The position numbers and the translations under genes are program-made. DNA of 11,583 nt, taken from positions 1 to 11,583 of the forward strand of contig JABVXV010000433.1 in the NCBI GenBank assembly GCA_013365325.1, read 5' to 3'. Origin of the DNA: Dipetalonema caudispina (lineage: Eukaryota > Nematoda > Chromadorea > Rhabditida > Onchocercidae). Of this stretch, positions 1 through 9,900 are shown piece after piece (within the stretch, counting starts at the first letter, position 1; the number at the start of each line of letters is the position of its first letter). The notes beneath the pieces are model-generated. The model did no database searches and was not told the DNA's origin. It saw only the letters and a program-made list of their open reading frames with translations.

Positions 1-279
<279 letters not shown>

Positions 280-480
280 CTAATTATCATCATCATCATC
301 ACTAGTGGGAGCAGCATTAGGAAATAGTAATAGTATTGTTAGTAGTAGCAGTAATAATAAAAAGTATTATTATTATTAGTACTATAGCAGTAGGAAAAGG
401 AGGAGAGATATTAGTAGTAGTAGTAGTAGCAAAAGTATCATTATCGGTGAAAGTATTAGTATTAAAAATAATAATGGAGA
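280..480. repeat. Degenerate trinucleotide-rich tract
   Basis: The TTA array decays into an ATC run (around 286-301), then AGT/AGC/AAT and AGG/AGT triplets, including an AGT run near 411-429. A 81-codon open frame at 336-581 is only a by-product of the triplet periodicity (mostly V, I, S and K) and is not annotated as a gene. Confidence 0.8.
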
Positions 481-1110
481 GTCGTAGTAATAAATGTTGT
501 CATGTCATTGTTGCATTTCAAAATGTAGTAACCAAAGTGAATGCTTTATTCCTATCTTCTTACCTTTCACCTCTTCATTAATCTGTTTATTATTATTATC
601 AACTAACATTTATAACCTTATCAGTTAATTATTGCTGAATCAATCTTCCTAGAAACGATGTAATTTTATATACAATTTATAATTTTTTTTAATTTATAAT
701 TTTTTTTTTTTGCTTTCTTTCTCTGTTGAAGATTAATTGATTAGTATTTTAAGAATATCAGCATCGTTTAAGATCTATCTTAAATTTCAGAATCTTTTTA
801 GATTAGAAGTGCAAAATTGCTTAAATCTCTTGAGGTTTTCAGTATTATGCAACTTATTTTTAACGAAGAATGATATCATTAGTCTTGTTAAGCTTAATTT
901 CTATCTTTAAATATAATGTACTTTCATAATTCAACCAAATTATCGTGTATTTTATATTAATTTATTCTTTTTTTTTTTTGGAACAAATTTAATTCCTTTC
1001 AGTAATAAAAAATAAAGATTCGCATCTTTATATATTTGTTCTCAAGGGGAATTTTTTAAATTTTCAAATGATTATTCAGAAACTGATTTCGGATAATTAA
1101 TGAGGGAAAA
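481..1110 (+). promoter_or_regulatory. 5' flank of the copine gene
   Basis: This is AT-rich sequence with no supported gene. It holds long T runs (about 686-711 and 967-979), a pyrimidine stretch near 711-726, and two possible splice acceptors. One ends CCTTTCAG at 1002 and the other ATTATTCAG at 1079. Either could be a spliced-leader acceptor or the 3' end of an intron in the 5' UTR. No TATA box or initiator can be singled out in such AT-rich DNA. The promoter assignment rests only on position upstream of the first coding exon. Confidence 0.4.
1071..1079 (+). promoter_or_regulatory. Candidate trans-splice or 5' UTR splice acceptor
   Basis: ATTATTCAG lies 31 bases before the ATG at 1111. A short leader after a worm-type acceptor is the usual arrangement of spliced-leader trans-spliced nematode mRNAs. 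The in-frame stop TGA at 1084-1086 shows that the coding frame does not extend upstream through this site. Whether the acceptor is used in trans, in cis or not at all cannot be told from sequence. Confidence 0.35.
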
Positions 1111-1114
1111 ATGA
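1100..1114 (+). other. Four-codon upstream ORF overlapping the start codon
   Basis: ATG AGG GAA AAA TGA begins 11 bases upstream of the chosen start, in another frame, and its stop overlaps that start as ATGA. If the mRNA leader begins at the acceptor at 1079 or earlier, ribosomes would meet this mini-ORF first. They could then reinitiate on the overlapping ATG, which might dampen translation. The ORF itself is plainly visible; its effect is inference. Confidence 0.4.
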
Positions 1115-1196
1115 ATCTAACACAAGTTAGTAGTCGTTATTTGGCATTAAGGAGACGTTCAACCAAGACTGGTTTTATCAATGCGCTAAAATCACG
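1111..1196 (+). CDS. Copine exon 1: start codon and basic N-terminus
   Basis: The ATG at 1111 is the first in this frame after the stop TGA at 1084-1086. The exon encodes 28 residues plus two bases of Arg29 and ends at a perfect donor, CG|GTAAGT. It is rich in Arg/Lys/Ser, including RRRST at 14-18, a possible basophilic kinase site. Its phase 2 end matches exon 2 exactly. Assignment rests on the donor, the phase match and the shared basic character, since this part of copines is not conserved. Confidence 0.65.
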
Positions 1197-3882
1197 GTAA
1201 GTTCTTCGTTCTTTTCTCATCCCTTTCACTGATAACAATTGATAAGTTAAATAGAAGACGAAAAAAAAGAAGGAGATAATTTATGCAAAACTCATCCCAA
1301 GGAATAGGCACTGAGAGCTAATGAACAATAACAGTGATAATAATAGTAATATTAATAATAACCTTAATCATCGGCAATATTGATTACTAACTTCGAGCAA
1401 TTTCTCGAGAAATTGTTTTTTTTTTTTATCACCTATCCAATTTCTTTTCCATATATTAGCTTGTGTATGCATAATTAAACAGCTTTTTGAATTTATTTTA
1501 TTTTCGATTTAAAATTATTGATCGAAAGGTTTCTTCAATAATATCCTCGTAAGTTTTCGATATCCTAATTTACAAGATAGAACTTATAGACATATTATTT
1601 TTGTTTTATATCAATCAAATTTATTTTGTTCCTTCTTTTTTATTTTCCCTATTTTTTTTTTTTTTTTTATTGCAATGTTTGAAATGTTAGTGGATATTAT
1701 GAAGGAATTTTTTTTTAAGGCATAGAATCAAAAAAACATAATTTTCCACTTTCATTGATAAAATTGATAGAAAGTTCAACATTGAAGTAATGCTATTCGA
1801 TTATATTATATTGATAGCACTGAATAGTTGTTTAATTTTGAAACTGACATTATTTTAAAATAATGCCAACTTTAACGCTTTTTTTTTTTCTCACAATTGA
1901 GGAAGAAATGCGTTTTATTTTTATTAGCAAAAAATGAAAGATTTTTTTTTTTTTCGTAACATAAAATATAAAATTAGATAGTTGTGAGATAAAATACTTC
2001 CTTGTATATGGTAAAATTAATTAGCATCACACTTATCTAAATAAATTAGTTAAGAATTGTTAAAATTATGTGATATATTTTGATGATTTTAATCCCATTT
2101 TATATTTATTTGAACATAAACGTACGTCAGAATTCTTAAAGTGAAATTCACAATAAACGTATGACATCTAAATTCTTTCACTTCCAATAAACTAATGTTA
2201 ATTACCGTTTCTTTCATCGTTATACATGCAGTATATATCATGCTTAATTTATTTTTTTTTCTTGAATTTTCAACAAGAAGTAATTATCGTTAGCTTTAAC
2301 ATTTGATCAGAAAAGTATGTGATAAGTATAAGCTATTAATATGTAAATTTTATAAATTATACAGTTGCGTATTATTTTTATAAACGGTTAAATTTAAGAA
2401 ATAATTTTGAGTAAATAAGCAGAGTATATGTATTTGATGTAAATATGACTGTAAGTTAATAAATAGATATATGCAAATATTATGTAAGATCAAAAGTTCA
2501 AAATAAATTTTAACTTTTTTAAAATCCTAATTATTCATTATTAATTTCTTTTATTCTCTTCTTGTTTAATTTTCCCCAAACTTTATCCTAATAGTTCATA
2601 ATGTCACAGACAAACTTCTCAGCTTTTTCAATAGATATTACTAATTTCATATCAAAAATAAAAAATAAAGTTACCAAATACTTCAAAGCACAAAATTTTT
2701 CTTATTTAAAATGTTTTTTTTTTTTCAAATACTGACAGTTGTAAACTTTTTATTATTTATATTTCATTAATTCTAACACTGATTATTGAATGTATATTAC
2801 AGCCAATTTTTGGAACTTTCAAAATGAAGTTTAAAACTGTTCCCACTGAGGAAGTTTTTATGGATGAAACAAAAAAAAAGGATTGTAATTTCAAAATGTT
2901 TATAAATCAAAAAAAACAAAGTATCATAATTAAAAACAAAGTTCTTAAAAATGATGCAACACATGAAAATAATTCAATTACTTTCAAAATTAAATAAAAT
3001 TTTCCTCGTGTTTTTTTCGTATCCTAAATCAAGCATTAATGAATTATTTTAGAAATATTTAAGGGTATTAATAATTAATTGCTGCACTCATTCACATAAA
3101 TTTTGTCAGTAATTGATATTTGATTGATCAATGATCAATGATCATAAAGAATGAAAACACGATACAGCGCTTCATATTTTTTTCAATATGTCACGACATA
3201 CGGCAGATTTTTTTCACTTCTGCTTTTTTTTACACTAATAATTAACATCGAAGCAAAGGAATCATTATATAATAATTAATTATAAAATTAACGACTATTT
3301 TGAAGTACCAGAAATATTCGACTGCAGAATTTTCCCAAATAGATCGATAAATGACATGATCCGATATATATCGATAGCAATCTATTAGTATGGATTAGGT
3401 GAAGGTTGGAAGAGAGAGAAGGTAAAGGAGAAAACAAAATGATTACTTATCACCGATCTGAACTACGACATTTCAACATCATTTTCCCCGACACTATTGC
3501 AATAGTTATAAATTATTTCTAATGGGCTAATTTGTCCTAAGATCAAAGAACTAATTGCTCAGTGGAAATTCAAGATTGATGAAAAGATGACGAGTTGAAG
3601 TTATAGGTTGAATTAAATAAATTTGAAATAGCTATGCAAATAAATGTGGAACTTTTATGCATTCAATTAATTTGTTAATACTGAAAACTATTAAATAATT
3701 GTTTAAATAATTCTGAAATATTTCTAAATTCTAATGAGATAAGTGTCATAATTAAATTGTTCCGCGAAATTTGCACTTATTTCCTTTTTCTGAAAGCTAT
3801 TAAATCAGTAAACATAATAATTCAAACTCTTTTGAGTGGCTGTTACTAACGGTGATAAAGAAAATTTCCTTACCGACGCTAC

Positions 3883-3921
<39 letters not shown>

Positions 3922-6900
3922 ATAGTAATTATTAAGTTTCATATTAATAAGAATATGCGTAATTTTTTTCCCTCGGGTACATTTTTGAAATACATATATT
4001 TCCTCATTCTTTTTAATCAAAAGTAATTAATTAATTTTAAGAAGTAATTTTCTCGAAAATCATGATTTCTCTAACATAACTTAATAGTAATAATGATTGA
4101 AATTATAATAATTAAAAATTTTGTATCATACGTGAAAAATAATAATAAAATACTACTTTTCATTAACTTAGTTCATTTTTATTTTTTAATAATCTTTCAA
4201 GTTATCAATTTACAATTGATTTTCTTTTCTGTAAATATTTAGGCGTAATCGTTCAGCAAGTGATTCAGTTGTACACAGAAAACTTCTTTGCAATAATGAG
4301 GAAAAAATTGAGATTATCGTCGAACTTCGGCAAGTTCTTCCAATTTTTTTTATTTGTCATAATATTTGCCCGTCGAAATATTTCATTGTTAAAAAGCATT
4401 GCTAAAAATTTTTTAATAAATCAATGCAATAAAAATTTTTTAATAAATCAATGCATGTTTCAAATAGTTTTAGTCAATCTTTTACAATTTTTGCATAAAA
4501 AGAAGTTTAATTTCTATGTATTAATTAGCTGCTCTATTCAAATTTATACAATTCTTTGAATTATTTCAACAAAATTTTGTTATTCCATACATATTTTTTT
4601 CTTTTTTTATTTCAATTCCTGACAGTAATTTTTTTTTTCCTCTCCAATAATTTCATTTCTAGTGCAGTAACATTTTAAGCTTTTCAGAAATCTTGCTGAT
4701 ACATCATCAACAAGCGACAGCTATGTCTTCAGTGTACTTTATGAGAATGATAATGAAGACGAGAAAACGTGGCTGTTGGTTTGTTTTTCACCTTAGCATA
4801 TCATCAATTTCAATATCTAATTTCAAAATTTGTTTTTTATCAAGAAAAATTTGAAATGTGCTTCATTTATTTGGATTATTCAATAATAGTAACTAACTAT
4901 CAATACTACTAATTTACTATATATAATTAACTTAAACAAAAAAAAATTTTATATGAGAACAAAAAAAAAAAAAAAAGAAAACAAAATAATAGGCTAATTT
5001 TTGTTATTTATTTTATAATTTATCCAAAAATCAATCCTAAATTTACACTATTCGTCAGATATTCCGAAATGAAAATTTGCAAATATTCTTTTCAGAGATT
5101 AAGCAATGCCAAAAAGTTATTGGGGTATTCTCATTATCAACCAGCATTGCTTATAACATAGTCTATCATATTTTAAAACTCGAAAACTCGCAAAATTTAT
5201 AAAAGTACAACCTTTTAATTCGTTTAAATTTTAATTAATATACGATTAATTATATGTTCGAAATATTGTAGCATTCAACAAGTGAACCAGAATTGCGATG
5301 CTCAAATCAGATTTCATTCAATATGTCCTTCATTGTTGACTATTTCTTCGAAAGGGTACAGTTGATGAAAATCGAAATGTAAGCTTTTAGTTGTTAATGG
5401 TTTAATTTTTAAATTATATTTAAAAGTTTCATATTAATAATTTTCTATCATTTGATACAAATTGAAATATTTTTGAAATAAAAAAATTGAGTAGGTAATG
5501 ATTACATACAATAATGGAATACAGGAAAGTAACTAGAAGATATTTGTTTGGAATGAATAAGATATCGCGGGATTAACCATCGGGAAGACAGAGTTAAAAA
5601 TAGACGAAAAGATTGATTGGAAACATTTTTATCATCTTTTCATAAATTTTACATTCTCCTTTTTGTTGTAGAAGAGGCTTTTCGATAGGTAGCCCATTAA
5701 AATATACAGCTGGTAATGTTATTGGTAGTTCAATATTCAAACTTGATGAATTAATTGGCAGATTTGGTACACAACTTGAATTGCCTCTAAGGTATTTTCT
5801 TTTTTTTTTTTTTTTTCGATTAATTTGTAAAATTATTTAACATCTGACATTTAAATATTCCATTTTTTTTCAAACTTAAATTTTATATCATACAGCACAA
5901 TTAAGGAATATCAATCATTTTTCAGTACAAAAACATCGGTAATAACCACATCGCTCGGTCAATTTCATGCGGTACCACAAGGATTGTATTGTGGATGGAT
6001 TCTTCTCTCTGCTCGTTTACCTGAAAAAGCAGCACCTGTAATATTGCAATTTTCTGGGAAAAATTTAGAAAAAAGAGATAAATTTTTTGATGAAACATCA
6101 GTTTTCTTTGTGGTAAGTGTTGAAAATTTCAACAATTAACGAAAATATGCCACCAATAAAATCGTCTATATTGGTAAAAATAGAATTTTTTTGTAGTTGA
6201 GAATTGTAAGTGTGGTTAAAATGATTCGAACTTTCTTTAAAAAGTTAATTACTTCATGCTTAAGAAATTGATTATACCATCTATCGAATTATTCCACTTA
6301 ATTCAACCCGATTTGATCCGATCTACATATTATTTACTTTAGTTATCATTCAAATCAGGCTGCAATTAATGTTTTTCAAGTTGAAATTATCTATCCGACA
6401 TTTACTTATTATTCATCTCGTAAGTGTAAAACTTTTTTTTTCTCAGATACGTAAGATTGAAAATGATGAAACAAAAACGGAATTGTATCAAAGTGAAGCT
6501 ATACGAGAACATTCTCATCCTACTTGGCGACCATTTAATTTGCATTTGAGGAAAATTGCTGATAACCGAAATAGGTTTGCTTATTTTCTTTAAAATCATT
6601 ATCCATCATAAAATTTTTTCTCCGAATAATTGAATCATTTTATTACTATAGATTGAATTTGTTAAAAAAAAAAGGCGCTTTTGGTAATTCTTTTCATTTT
6701 GATTAAGCTAAAATTTGATGAAATAAATTAAATTTTGCAATCAAATGAAGATAAATGTCAATTTTATTATATAATCATGATTTTAACGCTGATATAACTT
6801 TTATATGGTCGTATGCTTATGCTTGTTGTCATCTTATCACTTAATGCAATCATTTAGATTTATTCAATTATAACTATTTTAAAATATCATCAAATATTAT

Positions 6901-9900
6901 GAACATCTTTTGTTATTTCTTGTCATATACAAATAATATCTTTTTACGTCATACTTCACGTAATAACAATTGTATAAAAAAATAATTAGACGAGTATTCA
7001 AATCTGTTGCAGATTATCTTATATTATTTTAATTAATTGCAAAAAATGTTTTAATCAAAATTTGTTCCATTCAGATTGCTAGAAATATCCGTCATGTATA
7101 GCGATGAAATGAATAAAACGGGCATGATTGGTTCCTTTCTAACAACATATGCAAAAATGAAATATGGTCCAGGGGAGGAAAATATTTATAATTTAATCAA
7201 TCCTAAGAAAAAATCGAAAAAAGGATATTTAAATAGTGGAACGATGGAATTGATTAAATTCAGCGATGTATCCTTTTACTCCTTCTTGGATTACATTACC
7301 AGTGGGTCAGTTGTTAAATTTTTTTGAATCAAAAATTTTGAAATATTACACTATTTAGCAGTATAATAATTAGTTTGGAAATTTTAACTTTGAATACATT
7401 TCAAACAAATTTAATACTTAATTAATTTGTTAAATGAAAATATAAGCATATCATTTACCTTGTCATAATTTTAACATTATTACAATCATTTTATTATCAA
7501 ATTATGCAAGAATAAAAATTAGAATGGAAAAAAAGCGCATTAATATTAATTAATTGTTAAAATATAATATCTATCGTATCATTTTTCATTCCTTTATTCA
7601 ACAATTTTTCAGCACTCAACTTCATCTTGCGATAGCAGTGGATTTTTCAACTAATTTAACTATTAATAAATTGAACAATTTTCATGTATTTGATAATGAT
7701 TTCGATTGTGCTATTAAAGGTATCGCCAGTATTATTCGAGACTATAACTCGTATGCATTTATAATATTTCATTAATAATAGCAAATAAAATTTTCGTTTT
7801 TTACAAAATTGTCGAACAATTTTGATGAAAAATTTGGCAGTTTAAAAAATAAATTAATTTTTTTTCAACAAATTTTGAAAGTTTTATTTATTACGGTTTT
7901 CAATTTTCAAATGATTGTTAGAAATTAATTTCACCGAGTGTAGAGATTAACTTTATTTTAAATTTAATTTTATTACTGATTCTGTAAATTTGACACTTAT
8001 AGGAGTAAAATGTTTCCGGCATTTGGTCTTGGTGCCAAAATTCCACCAGCATTGAAAAATTCTCCAATTTTTCATTTGGTTAGTTCTCATTTGTTTCAAT
8101 GAAAGAGTTTCACATTAACGTTTGATTCCATCAATGATTTCATGCCTCTGATTATCAGTATGACGAAATTCTGGAATAACCACTTTACTGATTATTCTAT
8201 TTATCAGGTTGCTAAGCACAATATCGCTATGTTTCAATTGTACAAATATTACAACAAATTTGACAGTTGAACTGAAGAACATTCAAATATTTGATTATCT
8301 ATTCATTTATACATGTTTATAAATGAAAGGAATTTATAAATATTAGCATTGAATTAGAAATATTTTTGAGGAAAATTTTTACTTCGTTAGTATACAAAAA
8401 TGAATAAAAATGAATTAATGTAAATAAATTAAATGCTTTTGTTAATAATTATCATCCTTATCATTTTATAAGAAGTGATGGCAAAATACTTTATTAAAAA
8501 TTAAAAAATCAATTTGTAACTAAGCCTTTTTGTCTGTTGTAGAATTTCGAAACAGAACCGTATTGTCGCGGTATTGAGGGAGTGTTGGAAGCATATCGAA
8601 ACGCTAGACAAAAAGTGATGCCAAGTGATCACGCCGAATATTCACTTGTTATCAATGCTATAGCTAAGTGAGCCTATGAGATAAATTTATTGTTTTATAG
8701 ATATGATAATTTTTTAGACAAAATTCCTGATAATCAACAAGAAAAGTAAGTGAAACAAATGTTTATAAAATATGTTGAAATTTTCAAAATTAATTTCAAA
8801 CAATCATATTACAACGAATCCTTCATTTCTATGAATTTCAGGATTGCGGAAAATGAGGGTAAACATGGATTGCATTACTTTGTTTTGCTCATTTTCATAT
8901 CGAATACTTCAATTGCTAATTCGAAGAAACTACTAGGTGCAATAACAAATCTGACAAAAGCACCGATTTCAATTATAATTTTGGGAAGAAAATTGCCAGA
9001 GTCGGATGAAATTCACAATATTACAAGTTCCAAGAAAAATATATTTCCGGGTGTTGTATCGTCAAATTCCGATTTTGTTGAGGTTTCATTCTGCAAGAAT
9101 TTCGTTTGTAAAATCATTTTTTTTTTTTTTGCTTATCATTTGATGTACAAATAATTGGGAAATTTAGTGCATTAAATTTATTTATATCAGTAATTTGAAA
9201 CAAATTATTTTATGCAATAGAAATTTTAGATTTTGTAGCAAAATTTCCTGTAAATTTTTTTTTAAACTCATAATGTCAGGTAAACTCTTCATTATGCCAC
9301 TAATGAATACAAAATTCAACAAATGATTTCTTATAAAGTAATATAATGTATATTAGTGAGAAATTAAATACTATATTGTATAATTTAGACATTAAATAGT
9401 TAGAAACTAAAACGTAAAATAAAATTTTTTACAAAATTTAAATTTTTTAATTAACTCAAAATTTCGTCAATTTGACTTTGATTAATTACAGTTCATCGAT
9501 TTAAGTTCCATAATGATACAAGAAGCAACAACGAAGGAGAATGCAAAACGAATAGCTCAACAAGCTTTACGTAATGTTCCATGGCATCTAATAGCTTATA
9601 TGCATAAGAATAATATTGCTGCAAAACCTCCGATACAGGTTGATCAGTGATTATTTCAACTTCTTCTCCATAAAATTTCACAGTATCAAATAAATGTGTG
9701 CTAAATTTTAAATTGAAACTTTCAAAAAAAAAAAAAAAAAAAAACAAAAAATTAATTTTCAGATTAATCGTTCATCAGTTTTCCATTCATCACATTTAAT
9801 TCCAAAGCGACCATCACGATACGAGGAACAATTATACTGGGATAGAAAGAAACAAAAGCACGTTAAATGTATCACGCCAAGTGCGCCACGTAAGCATTCC

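Larger units (their letters stand above)
1197..4242 (+). other. Intron 1, 3046 bp
   Basis: This is by far the longest intron; all others are 124-500 bp. It runs from GTAAGT to TTTAG. It is AT-rich with many T runs and contains a GATA-motif pair, an 18-bp palindrome, a 65-codon open frame (2803-2997), a TGATCAA triplet repeat, a visibly less AT-rich patch (about 3300-3620) and a TAT microsatellite. No exon inside it can be joined in phase to exons 1 and 2. A long first intron next to the promoter is a common home for enhancers or an alternative promoter. Confidence 0.65.

Noticed and set aside
336..581. 81-codon open frame starting MLVVAVIIKSIII
   Set aside because: It lies in and just after trinucleotide repeat DNA; the Val/Ile/Ser/Lys run is a product of triplet periodicity, with no domain or splice context.
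1321..1383. Asn-rich short ORF beginning MNNNSDNN
   Set aside because: It is a degenerate AAT/AGT triplet tract in intron 1, equivalent to the microsatellites elsewhere.
2803..2832. Intron 1 segment as a cassette exon of the copine
   Set aside because: Exon 1 ends in phase 2, and in that phase the segment reads only eight codons before a stop.
4260..4559. 99-codon open frame with a duplicated NFLINQC
   Set aside because: It is out of frame with exon 2, which it overlaps, and runs into intron 2; the repeated peptide is simply the 27-bp tandem duplication.
6402..6599. Minus-strand 65-codon frame
   Set aside because: It is the antisense shadow of copine exon 7, which has clear family motifs on the plus strand.
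9724..9744. Poly(A) run as the tail of a retroposed element
   Set aside because: No body of an element or flanking target-site duplication is visible; A/T runs of this kind occur throughout the window.
9493..9747. Minus-strand 84-codon frame starting MFFFFFFFE
   Set aside because: It is the antisense of exon 13 and the poly(A) run of intron 13; the poly-Phe start comes from that A run.
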